This document shows, one piece after another, positions 1 through 7,558 of a DNA stretch of 64,000 nucleotides. This stretch comes from Streptomyces albidoflavus (GTDB lineage: Bacteria; Actinomycetota; Actinomycetes; Streptomycetales; Streptomycetaceae). The notes beneath the pieces were generated by a model. That model saw only the letters and a program-made list of their open reading frames with translations, was not told the DNA's origin and did no database searches. The position numbers were made by a program, and so were the translations under genes. The DNA lies in assembly GCF_000719955.1 (NCBI RefSeq), contig NZ_JOII01000031.1, forward strand, positions 1 through 64,000. The letters run 5' to 3'. Within the stretch, counting starts at the first letter, position 1, and every line of letters starts with the position of its first letter.

Positions 1-17
1 CCCTCAACCCCAGCCCC

Positions 18-761
18 TCAAACCCACCCCGCCGCCCGGCTGATCCGAATCGCATCCACCCGGTTCCTCGCCCCCACCTTCCGCGTAGCCGAAGCGATGT
101 AGTTCCGCACCGTCCCGTGCGACAGGCACAACCCCCGGGCGATCTCCGCCACCGAGTCCCCCTGCGCGGCCCTGCTCAGCACCCGCACCTCGCGTGGTGA
201 GAGCGGCATGTCCATCGCTCGGAGCAGGCTCATCGCGAGCCCGTCGTCCACGTACCGCCCGCCCCCGGCGGCCAGCCGTATCGCGGTGGCCAGGTGGTTG
301 GCCGGCCCGTCGCGGTCGACCAGGCCGAGTGCGCCGGCCGCGTAGGCGAGCCGGAGTACGCCAGGGTGTTCCGCGCCGGCCAGCACCACCAGGGCCGCGC
401 GCCCCCGGCTCGCTCCGGCGAGGCCGATTCCGGCGCGCTCTGCGCCCGCCCCGGCGAGGCCCAGTCCCGGGCGGGCGGCGGCGAGGGCGGGGGTGGCGTG
501 GGTGGGTTCCTTGGCGGAGCCTTGCAGGGATCGGCGTTCGAGGTGGGCCGCTCCCACGGGACAGGAGCCGTCGACGACGGTCACCGTGGCGGGAGCGCCG
601 GTCGTGCCGGGTGCGCCGGTGGGGCCGGACGAGGCTCTTGTGAAGCCGGGGGCGCCCGTGACCTGGAACCTTTCGCGTTCCAGCAGGGCCACCAGGGCCG
701 ATCGCAGGACACCCGAGCTGTGGATCACCTGTACGCGAGCCGTCGTTTGTGCGCGAGACAT
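18..761 (-). CDS. LuxR-type response-regulator-like transcription factor
   Basis: A 247-residue protein with a LuxR/NarL helix-turn-helix at its C-terminus (SPREVRVLSRAAQGDSVAEI, then LSHGTVRNYIASATRKVGAR). This arrangement binds DNA as a dimer. The N-terminal half resembles a receiver domain (VQVIHSSGVLRSALVALLER at the start) but is interrupted by a low-complexity Gly/Ala/Pro segment, and I cannot point to a clear phospho-acceptor aspartate. It may therefore be an atypical or orphan regulator. The ATG at 761 was chosen because AAGGCGG lies a few bases upstream on the minus strand. No kinase gene is adjacent, so its signal and targets are unknown. Confidence 0.8.
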   Translation of the reverse strand: MSRAQTTARVQVIHSSGVLRSALVALLERERFQVTGAPGFTRASSGPTGAPGTTGAPATVTVVDGSCPVGAAHLERRSLQGSAKEPTHATPALAAARPGLGLAGAGAERAGIGLAGASRGRAALVVLAGAEHPGVLRLAYAAGALGLVDRDGPANHLATAIRLAAGGGRYVDDGLAMSLLRAMDMPLSPREVRVLSRAAQGDSVAEIARGLCLSHGTVRNYIASATRKVGARNRVDAIRISRAAGWV

Positions 762-1036
762 CGTTCCGCCTTCCGCTTTCCGGAGACTCAGCGGGGCGTC
801 GCGCTCCGGGGTCGGAACCGCGGCGCCGTCACTGTTCAGCCTTGGCCGACGGGCGTCGCCGTCCGGGAGGCGAAACGGTTCCGCCAGCGGAGCGGGCGGC
901 GTCCGTGGTCGCCGCAGATCGGCGGCGGGCCCATCATCGGCGGGAGCCGGAGAGCGGGGGAGGGCGCGGAAGGGGGCGCGCGGGGCGCCCGGAACGTTCG
1001 GAAGTGAGCCGGAGCGTGCCGGGCGGGACGTGGCGC

Positions 1037-1288
1037 TCAGCCCTCGACGGCGGCCCGCGTCTCGCGCCGCTGCGCGGCGATCTGGCGGACCAGCCCGGCT
1101 CCCGCGATGAGGAAGCCGACGCCCATCAGCATGGAGACCAGGTAGGCGGCGGTCGGGAACGGGTCGGAGCCGAGGAAGAGGGGCGCGACGGTGACGAGGG
1201 TCGCCAGGGCGCCGATGATGAAGACGATGCCGCCGGTCTTCACGAGGCGGTCGCCGGGGGCCGGGGTCTGCTGGGTGGTGTCGGACAC
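1037..1288 (-). CDS. small two-helix membrane protein
   Basis: An 83-residue protein with two hydrophobic segments (about residues 18-40, KTGGIVFIIGALATLVTVAP, and 48-70), a short Thr/Gln/Pro-rich N-terminus and a basic C-terminal tail (AAQRRETRAAVEG). It is probably a small integral membrane protein. I recognise no named family. The GTG at 1288 gives a compact protein that begins just before the polar N-terminus, but its ribosome binding site is weak, so the start is uncertain. It lies back-to-back with the cold-shock gene to its right. Confidence 0.65.
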   Translation of the reverse strand: MSDTTQQTPAPGDRLVKTGGIVFIIGALATLVTVAPLFLGSDPFPTAAYLVSMLMGVGFLIAGAGLVRQIAAQRRETRAAVEG

Positions 1289-1429
1289 GGGTCCAGCGTA
1301 GTTCCCCGGCCCCCGTAATCTCCGCGCCGGGGTGGAGCGGATGGGATAGCTTCGCCGTGGGTACATCCCCCCTGATATGTGACCAGGACACTGCGGCCGG
1401 ACGGCGGCAGGGCGAGAAGGGACAGTGCT

Positions 1430-1813
1430 TTGCCGACTGGCAAGGTCAAGTGGTTCAACAGCGAGAAGGGCTTCGGCTTCCTCTCCCGCGACGACGGCGG
1501 CGACGTCTTCGTGCACTCGTCCGTGCTGCCCGCCGGCGTCGAAGCGCTCAAGCCCGGCCAGCGGGTGGAGTTCGGCGTGGTCGCCGGGCAACGCGGTGAC
1601 CAGGCACTTTCCGTGGTGCTCCTCGACCCGGCGCCCTCGGTCGCCGCCGCCCAGCGCCGCAAGCCCGACGAACTGGCCTCCATCGTCCAGGACCTCACCA
1701 CCGTCCTGGAGAACGTCAGCCGGAGCCTGGAGCGCGGCCGCTACCCGGACAGGGCCTCCGGCGCCAAGGTCGCCGGCATGCTCCGCGCCGTCGCCGACCA
1801 GCTCGACGTCTGA
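1430..1813 (+). CDS. cold-shock domain protein with actinobacterial C-terminal extension
   Basis: A 127-residue single-stranded nucleic-acid-binding protein. The N-terminal 65 residues form a cold-shock OB-fold with RNP1-like KGFGFLSRDD and RNP2-like DVFVHSSVL, after the canonical TGKVKWFN start. The C-terminal 60 residues (DELASIVQDLTTVLENVSRS and onward) look helical and are not part of the classic 67-residue Csp. The TTG at 1430 was chosen because AGAAGGGA precedes it by 7 nt and the CSD begins immediately. The role is probably RNA chaperoning or transcript antitermination. The gene is convergent with mqnD, with a very strong hairpin between them. Confidence 0.88.
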   Translation: MPTGKVKWFNSEKGFGFLSRDDGGDVFVHSSVLPAGVEALKPGQRVEFGVVAGQRGDQALSVVLLDPAPSVAAAQRRKPDELASIVQDLTTVLENVSRSLERGRYPDRASGAKVAGMLRAVADQLDV

Positions 1814-1830
1814 GCGGGCGACCCCCTTCA

Positions 1831-1885
1831 CCACGTACGACGAGACCGCCGGAACAGCATGTTCCGGCGGTCTCGTCGTACGTGG
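1831..1885. terminator. perfect 25-bp stem bidirectional terminator
   Basis: Left arm 1831-1855 and right arm 1861-1885 are exact reverse complements around a 5-nt loop (AGCAT). The hairpin lies between the convergent cold-shock gene and mqnD, so it can terminate both transcripts. Confidence 0.9.
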
Positions 1886-1929
1886 TGACGTACGTGCTCC
1901 AGCCGTTCCGTAGTTCCGTTCCGTTCCGG

Positions 1930-2826
1930 TTACGGGAAACGCAGGGCGTCCGGGGCGAGCGGCGGGACCAGGCCCTCGGCCGCCGCCCGGGTCAGCAGGC
2001 CGCGTACGGCCGCGTACCCGTCCTCCCCGAGGTCGGCGGTGAACTCGTTGACGTACAGGCCGATGTGCTGGTCGGCGACGTCCGCGTCCATCTCCTGGGC
2101 GTGCGCCAGGACGTACGGGCGGGAGGCGGCGGGGTCGTCCCACGCCATCCGGACCGAGGTGCGCAGCGCCTGGGCCAGCGCGGTCAGGCGCTCGGCGCCG
2201 AGTGAGCGGCGGGCGATGATCGCGCCGAGCGGGATCGGCAGGCCCGTCGTGGCCTCCCAGTGCTCGCCCATGTCGGCCAGCTTGTGAAGGCCGTAGTTCT
2301 GGTAGGTGAAGCGCGCCTCGTGGATGACCAGGCCCGCGTCGACCTTGCCGTCCCGGACCGCCGGCATGATCTCGTGGAACGGCATCACCACGATCTCCCC
2401 GACCCCGCCCGGCACCTGGTCCGCCGCCCAGAGCCGGAACAGCAGGTACGCCGTCGACCGCTCGCTCGGCACCGCCACCGTCCGCCCGGCCAGCGCCCCC
2501 GGCAGGGACGCCTCGCGGGTCAGCACCAGCGGGCCGCACCCCCGGCCGAGCGCCCCGCCGCACGGCAGCAGGGCGTACTCGTCGAGCAGCCAGGGCAGCG
2601 CCGCGTACGAGACCTTGAGGACGTCGTACGCGCCGCGCTCCGCCATGCCGTTGGTGAGGTCGATGTCGGCGAAGGTCACGTCGAGCGCGGGCGCGCCCGG
2701 GACGCGGCCGTGGGCGACCGCGTCGAAGACGAAGGTGTCGTTGGGGCAGGGGGAGTAGGCGATGCTCAGCCGCCCGGCCTCGTCGGCCGTCCCCTGTACG
2801 CCGCCGCCCGTACCGCTCTCACTCAT
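1930..2826 (-). CDS. mqnD: 1,4-dihydroxy-6-naphthoate synthase (futalosine menaquinone pathway)
   Basis: A 298-residue MqnD-family protein. The family converts cyclic de-hypoxanthine futalosine to 1,4-dihydroxy-6-naphthoate in the cytoplasm. The diagnostic N-terminal motif is IAYSPCPNDTFVFDAV, and later family features include LKVSYAALPWLLDEY, PSERSTAYLLFRLW and YQNYGLHKLADMGEHWE. The length matches the family apart from about 18 extra residues before the core. The ATG at 2826 has GAGGCGG upstream. mqnB lies 67 bp upstream on the same strand, so the two form a small menaquinone operon. The clustering of mqnD with mqnB is typical of Streptomyces. Confidence 0.93.
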   Translation of the reverse strand: MSESGTGGGVQGTADEAGRLSIAYSPCPNDTFVFDAVAHGRVPGAPALDVTFADIDLTNGMAERGAYDVLKVSYAALPWLLDEYALLPCGGALGRGCGPLVLTREASLPGALAGRTVAVPSERSTAYLLFRLWAADQVPGGVGEIVVMPFHEIMPAVRDGKVDAGLVIHEARFTYQNYGLHKLADMGEHWEATTGLPIPLGAIIARRSLGAERLTALAQALRTSVRMAWDDPAASRPYVLAHAQEMDADVADQHIGLYVNEFTADLGEDGYAAVRGLLTRAAAEGLVPPLAPDALRFP

Positions 2827-2893
2827 GTCGCCGCCTCGCCTTCGCCGCTGCTGTCACTGCTCGCGCCGCCTGTGCCGCGCGTCCTGCCACCGC

Positions 2894-3619
2894 TCACGGT
2901 ACGAGCCGGGCGCGGGCCAGGGCGAAGGGGCTCCCCGCCTCGGCGGGGGCGAGGCGGACGAAGGCCGAGGTCAGCGCGGTGAGGGCGGCGGGAATCCGCC
3001 AGGCGTCACGGTCGCGCGGGCCGATGGCGTTGGAGATCGCGCGGATCTCCAGCACCGGCACGCCGTGCGCGGCGGCCGCCTCCGCCACACCGAAGCCCTC
3101 CATCGCCTCGGCCACCGCCGACGGGTGGCGGGCCAGCAGCTCGGCCGTGCGGTCGGCGCTGCCCGTCACCGTGGAGACGGTGAGGACCGCGCCGGGCACG
3201 AGCCCCGCCTCGCGGGCCGCCTCGACCAGCGCGGCGGGCGGCACGTGCACGTCCGTACCGAACCCGAGCCCGGTCACCGGAACGAAACCGTCCGGTGTCT
3301 CCGCGCCCAGGTCGGCCGCGACGATCCGGTCCGCGACCACCACCGCGCCCACCGGCGCCCGCTCGGCGAAACCGCCGCCGATCCCGGCCGAGACGACGAG
3401 GTCGTACGGGTTGCCCGCGAGCCGGGCCGCCGTCAGCGCCGCCGAGGTGGCGCTCGCGGCGGCGGCCGGGCCGACCCCGGCGGCCAGTACGTCGGCGCCC
3501 GGGGTGCGCAGCAGCACCGCGCCGGGCAGGGCCGTCTCCTCCGGAGTGTCCGGCGCCCCGAAAGCGCGCGCCACCGCGTCCCGCTCGGGCGGGACAGCGG
3601 TGGCGACGAGCAGCCGCAC
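2894..3619 (-). CDS. mqnB: futalosine hydrolase
   Basis: This PNP/MTAN-fold nucleosidase of about 241 residues releases hypoxanthine from futalosine, the step before MqnC and MqnD. Seen in the sequence: the N-terminal strand RLLVATAVPPERDAV, the glycine-rich VSAGIGGGFAERAP, the FGTDVHVPPA region, and the purine-binding EAMEGFGVAEAAAAHGVPVLE motif, with the Glu-Met-Glu typical of the superfamily. Homologues begin near RLLVATAVP, so the GTG at 3619 is preferred. It lacks a good ribosome binding site. An upstream GTG at 3670 would overlap the preceding lipoprotein gene by 31 bp, so translational coupling is possible. Confidence 0.85.
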   Translation of the reverse strand: MRLLVATAVPPERDAVARAFGAPDTPEETALPGAVLLRTPGADVLAAGVGPAAAASATSAALTAARLAGNPYDLVVSAGIGGGFAERAPVGAVVVADRIVAADLGAETPDGFVPVTGLGFGTDVHVPPAALVEAAREAGLVPGAVLTVSTVTGSADRTAELLARHPSAVAEAMEGFGVAEAAAAHGVPVLEIRAISNAIGPRDRDAWRIPAALTALTSAFVRLAPAEAGSPFALARARLVP

Positions 3620-3639
3620 GGCGGGCGTGGGCAGGCGGG

Positions 3640-4164
3640 TCAGGACTCCTTCTCCAGCTTGAACGACCACAGGCCGGTGGCGGAGCTGCCGTCGTTCTCC
3701 AGGATGGAGAGGACGGTGGAGTCGCCGGAGGCGCCGTACTGCTGGTTGAAGAAGACGCTGCCGGGGATCGTCCGGAAGGTCTTGTTGGACGCGTCGGTCA
3801 GCGGCTGGCCGTTCATGAGGATCGTCCAGCCCTTGTCGGCGATCTTCGGGTCGACGCCGATGTGGACGTCGGCCTCGGTGTCGACCTTCACGGTCTTCAC
3901 CTCGGCGCCGTCGCCGGAGTCGCCCTCACCCTTGTCCTGGAGGCACTGCTGGAGCTTCTTCTCGTCGATCTTGGAGCCGCCGTTCCAGCACGTCGCCTCG
4001 GAGTTCACCGAGTCGGAGCCGATGGTGACGGTGGCGACCGCCGTCGGCTTGTCGCAGGCGGACAGGACGAGCAGGCCGGCGGACACCGCGCCGAGGACGG
4101 CGAACCCGCGGCGCGTGGCCGGGCTGAACTGACGTGCGGCTCCGCCGCGGGGCAGGGATGTCAT
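3640..4164 (-). CDS. DUF2771-like lipoprotein
   Basis: A 174-residue exported lipoprotein. The N-terminus has arginines, a hydrophobic stretch (FAVLGAVSAGLLVL) and a lipobox LSAC at about residue 36, so it should be anchored to the outer face of the membrane. The mature part has two further cysteines (ATCWNGG and LQQCLQDKG) that could pair, followed by a beta-rich tail. It resembles the actinobacterial DUF2771 family, which is often found beside mqnB, though this assignment is from memory of the family. It is transcribed toward mqnB, only about 20 bp away. The function is unknown. Confidence 0.75.
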   Translation of the reverse strand: MTSLPRGGAARQFSPATRRGFAVLGAVSAGLLVLSACDKPTAVATVTIGSDSVNSEATCWNGGSKIDEKKLQQCLQDKGEGDSGDGAEVKTVKVDTEADVHIGVDPKIADKGWTILMNGQPLTDASNKTFRTIPGSVFFNQQYGASGDSTVLSILENDGSSATGLWSFKLEKES

Positions 4165-4193
4165 GGGCGAAGGCTATCGGGCCCGTTGGAGCG

Positions 4194-5690
4194 TCACGCC
4201 ACGCGGGGGTGCGACGCGCCGCGTCTGGCCGACGCCAGGAGCGCCCGTACGGTCGTCAGCCAGCCGAGTGCCACGATCAGCGCGCCCACGCTCAGCCCCA
4301 GCGGCCCGCGCAGCGGCAGCGCGATCCCGATCGCGCCGCCCACCACCCACGCCATCTGCAACAAGGTCTCCGAACGGGCGAACGCCGACGTCCGCACCAG
4401 CTCCGGGACATCACGCTGGATCAGCGCGTCCAGCGACAGCTTGGCCAGCGCCTGGGTGAACCCGGCCACCGCCCCCAGCACCGCCACCACCGCCGCGCCG
4501 AAGAACACCGCCGCCGACACCGCGACCGCCACCAGCGCCCCCACCACCGTCACGATGATCACCTCCGGCGCCCGGGCCCGCAGCCACGCCCCGACCGCCG
4601 TCCCCAGCGCGTTCCCCGCCCCCGCCGCCACACCGACCACCGCCAGCGACACCGCCGCGCTCTGCCCCGTCAGCGGATGCTCACGCAGCAGGAACGCCAG
4701 GAAGAAGATGAGGAACCCGCTCTGGCACCGCACACAGGCATTGGCCGCCAGCGCATGCGTCACCGCCGGCCCGACCGTCCTGAGCCCCGGCCCCTTCCGC
4801 CGCCGCTCCTTCCCCTTCCCCTCCCCCCTCTCCCCGTCCCTGTCCTTCTCTTCCTCCTTGTTGTCTGTGCTGTCTGTCTTGTCGTCTGTTTTGTCGTCTG
4901 TCGTCACCGGGTCCCAGCGGGCGTCCACCGCCGCGGCGAGGTGCTGCTCGTCCGCCGCCAGCAGTGCCCGCCGCTCGCCGCGCGCCGAGTCGACCTTCGG
5001 CGGCAGCCGGAACGAGAGGAACGCGCCGCCGAGGAAGAGGAGACACGCCCCGTACAACGGCCACCCCGGGCCGATCATCTGGAGCCCCGCCCCGACCGGC
5101 GCCGCCACCCCGGTCGCCAGGAGGCCGCCGAGCGTCACCCGCGAATTGGCTTTGACCAGCGAGAACCCTTGCGGCAAGAGCCGGGGCACCACGGCACTGC
5201 GCACCACCCCGTACGCCTTCGAGGCCACCAGGACGCCGAGCGCGGCCGGGTACATCTCCAGGCTTCCCGTCGCCACCGCCCCCGACAGCACCAGCGCCAG
5301 TACCGCCCGGGCCAGCATCGACCCGGCCATCGCCGCCCGTCGGCCGTGCGGCAGCCGGTCCAGCAGCGGACCCACCACCGGCGCCAGCAGGGTGAACGGC
5401 AGCATCGTCACGGCCAGGTAGAGCGCCACCCGCCCCCGTGCCTCGTCCGTCGGCACCGAGAAGAAGACCGTCGAGGCCAGCGCCACCGTGATCATCACGT
5501 CGCCGGCGCCGTTCACCCCGTGCAGCTCGATCAGCCGCCCGAGCCCCGACTCGCCCGCGCCCTGCGCGTGCGTCACCTTGCGGATACCGCGCGCCGGGCC
5601 CGTCACGGGAGTCCGCAGCGCGCGGCCCACAACCCGGGCGGCCCTGCGCACCGGGCTGCGCTCCACGCGCGGCGAGCCTGAGGCGGTCAC
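4194..5690 (-). CDS. MFS transporter with long charged central loop
   Basis: A 498-residue major facilitator protein with about 12 membrane segments. The substrate is not predictable. Conserved pieces include HGVNGAGDVMITVALASTVF in the first helix and the loop PVVGPLLDRLPHGRRAAMAG after helix 3. Between helices 6 and 7 is a hydrophilic Asp/Lys/Glu/Arg-rich linker of about 35 residues (around residues 238-275). Its DNA (about 4800-4912) is a C/T-rich and GTCTGT-repeat microsatellite, unlike the rest of the gene. The GTG at 5690 was chosen. A second GTG at 5666 is also possible, and neither has a strong ribosome binding site. Confidence 0.85.
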   Translation of the reverse strand: MTASGSPRVERSPVRRAARVVGRALRTPVTGPARGIRKVTHAQGAGESGLGRLIELHGVNGAGDVMITVALASTVFFSVPTDEARGRVALYLAVTMLPFTLLAPVVGPLLDRLPHGRRAAMAGSMLARAVLALVLSGAVATGSLEMYPAALGVLVASKAYGVVRSAVVPRLLPQGFSLVKANSRVTLGGLLATGVAAPVGAGLQMIGPGWPLYGACLLFLGGAFLSFRLPPKVDSARGERRALLAADEQHLAAAVDARWDPVTTDDKTDDKTDSTDNKEEEKDRDGERGEGKGKERRRKGPGLRTVGPAVTHALAANACVRCQSGFLIFFLAFLLREHPLTGQSAAVSLAVVGVAAGAGNALGTAVGAWLRARAPEVIIVTVVGALVAVAVSAAVFFGAAVVAVLGAVAGFTQALAKLSLDALIQRDVPELVRTSAFARSETLLQMAWVVGGAIGIALPLRGPLGLSVGALIVALGWLTTVRALLASARRGASHPRVA

Positions 5691-6062
5691 GTGGTGATAG
5701 TGCCCCCTGGCGGGCCGAGTATGACCCGAAGTGTCCTGAGCAACCCCTGTGGCCGAAGCGGGGCCGCGCCACCCCTCGCCGGGGTGGCCGCCCGCACCCG
5801 TACGACGCGCCGCCGACGCCCCTGAGCGGCCCGGCTTCCCACGTCGGTGTGGGAGACGGGGCCGCGAGAGGGTAGCGTGCACTCACGCGCCTGCGACGGT
5901 ACTCCCGGCCGCGCGCCTCTTCGCGATCCCCCAGAATGGTTCGCGTAGGCGTGCCCTGGACGATCGGGCGCGGACGTCGACGCGGCCCATCGGTCCGCTC
6001 CGTCCGCTGCCCGTCCCCGTCGCATGCGACTCGTGAGACGGCGTAGGAGAGAAGCGATACCT
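5691..6062. other. divergent intergenic region
   Basis: This 370-bp region lies between the MFS gene (leftward) and the DUF3027 gene (rightward) and should carry both promoters. A TAGCGT hexamer at about 5872 is a weak -10 candidate for the rightward gene. I see no clear inverted repeat or small gene. Confidence 0.4.
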
Positions 6063-6923
6063 GTGAGCGCAGCGACAACGCGAAGCCGCACCCCCGACCG
6101 CTTGTGCGCCGAGGCGGTCGACCTCGCCCGCAGTGTGGCCGAGGAGACCGCCGCCCCCGGGGTGGTCGGCGAGCACCTCGCCGTCACCGCCGACGGCGAC
6201 CGCGTAGCCACCCACTACTTCGCCTGCCACGACCCCGGCTACCGGGGCTGGCGCTGGGCCGTCACCGTCGCCCGGGCCTCCCGCGCCAAGTACGTCACCG
6301 TCGACGAGTCCGTGCTGCTGCCCGGGCCCGACGCCCTTCTCGCACCCGAGTGGGTGCCGTGGAGCGAGCGGCTCCGTCCCGGGGACCTCGGCCCCGGGGA
6401 CCTGCTCCCCACCGAGGCCGACGACCTGCGCCTGGAGCCCGGCTGGATCGCCGACGAGGAGCCGCCGCCCAACTCGGCCGTCTCCGCCGACATGGCCGAG
6501 CTGGTCGAGGCCGAGGACGCCTCCCTCTCCGCCGGGCCGCCCGCCGACCTGCCCCTCGCACCCGAGCGGGGGTCCGTCGCCTCCGTCGCCGAAGAGCTGG
6601 GGCTACGCCGCTCCCGGGTGCTCTCGCGGTACGGGCTGCTCGACGCGGCCGAGCGGTGGGAGGCGCAGTTCGGGGCCGAGTCGGCGATGGCGCAGGCTGC
6701 GCCGGCGCCCTGTGTCAGCTGCGGGTTCCTTCTGCCGCTGGCCGGGTCGCTTCGGCAGGCCTTCGGGATCTGCGCCAACGCCTACTCTCCGGCCGACGGC
6801 CATGTCGTCTCCCTCGCCTACGGCTGCGGCGGCCACTCCGAGGCGGCCGTCATGCCTACGCCTCCCCGCCCCCCGGACCCCGCCCTCGACGAAACCCGCC
6901 TCGACCCGCTGCCGCTCGACTAG
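6063..6923 (+). CDS. DUF3027 family protein
   Basis: A 286-residue cytoplasmic protein of the actinobacterial DUF3027 family. The N-terminal domain has the conserved HYFACHDPGYRGWRWAVTVA and LLAPEWVPWSERL stretches. The middle is acidic and variable, and the C-terminal part has paired cysteines (PCVSCGFLLPLAGSLRQAFG and the later YGCGGHSEA), suggesting metal binding. The GTG at 6063 follows GGAGAGAAG by 11 nt and places the start just before the conserved domain. The function is unknown. It lies upstream of the sacsin-like ATPase, and a repeat cluster begins within 5 bp of its stop codon. Confidence 0.85.
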   Translation: MSAATTRSRTPDRLCAEAVDLARSVAEETAAPGVVGEHLAVTADGDRVATHYFACHDPGYRGWRWAVTVARASRAKYVTVDESVLLPGPDALLAPEWVPWSERLRPGDLGPGDLLPTEADDLRLEPGWIADEEPPPNSAVSADMAELVEAEDASLSAGPPADLPLAPERGSVASVAEELGLRRSRVLSRYGLLDAAERWEAQFGAESAMAQAAPAPCVSCGFLLPLAGSLRQAFGICANAYSPADGHVVSLAYGCGGHSEAAVMPTPPRPPDPALDETRLDPLPLD

Positions 6924-6927
6924 CCCT

Positions 6928-7194
6928 GGCCTCACTCGCCGGCCCGGCTCATCGGCCTCCGGCCGGGCTGGGGTGTGGCTGTGCCGCGACTTGGGGTGCC
7001 TTGTGTCCGTGCCCGGTCACGGACTGGCCTCAATCGCCGGCCGGGCTGGGATGCGGTGTGGCTGGGCTCCGCCCCTGCGTGCCCGTCGTGACCCTGTGGG
7101 TCACTGATGGCCTCAATCGCCGGCCGGGCTGTTGGTTGCCGGGCTCCGTCTCGACCGTGCCGGTCACCGATTGGCCTCAAACGCCGGCCGGGCT
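6928..7194 (+). repeat. dispersed GGCCTCAA-core repeat cluster (left, forward)
   Basis: Copies of a 22-23 bp core (GGCCTCAAWCGCCGGCC plus GGGCTG) occur at 7026-7048, 7109-7131 and 7173-7194, with a degenerate copy at 6928-6949. Each sits in a unit of about 80 bp that also has a GCCGCGACTTGGGGTGCC-like part and a CCCGGTCAC-like part. The cluster fills the spacer between the DUF3027 stop codon and the palindromic element at 7243. Confidence 0.85.
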
Positions 7195-7242
7195 ATTGGG
7201 GTTCGCGGTGCGTTCGCCGGTTGGGTCGGGCGGGGCCGCACC

Positions 7243-7412
7243 GGGGTACCTCCTCACAAACTGCCAGGTGCGGGGTCAGTCGCTTCAAGGCGGCCGAGCA
7301 CGGCAGTTTGCTGCGCCGCGTACGAGACCGTGGGGTGGGGACGGGTCGGGGTGCCCCCGCAGCAAACTGCACACACGGCCGCCTTGAAGCGACTGACCCC
7401 GCACCATGCAGT
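7243..7412. repeat. palindromic element, copy A
   Basis: A long imperfect hairpin. The 30-bp arms 7267-7296 and 7376-7405 are perfect inverted repeats, and a second inner pair lies at 7303-7315 and 7358-7370. The outer left end (7243-7264) carries GGTACCTCCTCACAAACTGC. The matching outer right end is mostly lost. The two arms can be told apart by short spacers (CA and AGCACG on the left, AT and GTGTGT on the right). Confidence 0.88.
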
Positions 7413-7558
7413 CGGTACAGGCAAGCCGGGCCCAGCCGAAAAGCGGCCCTGCCGGACAGACGGCCCCGCAGAAGGCGGCCCCCATTTGGAGCGCTCCGCG
7501 CTCCCGAGGCAGGCTTGCCCCCGATCAGCAGGCGCAGCCAAGTTCCCGAGGAGCAACG

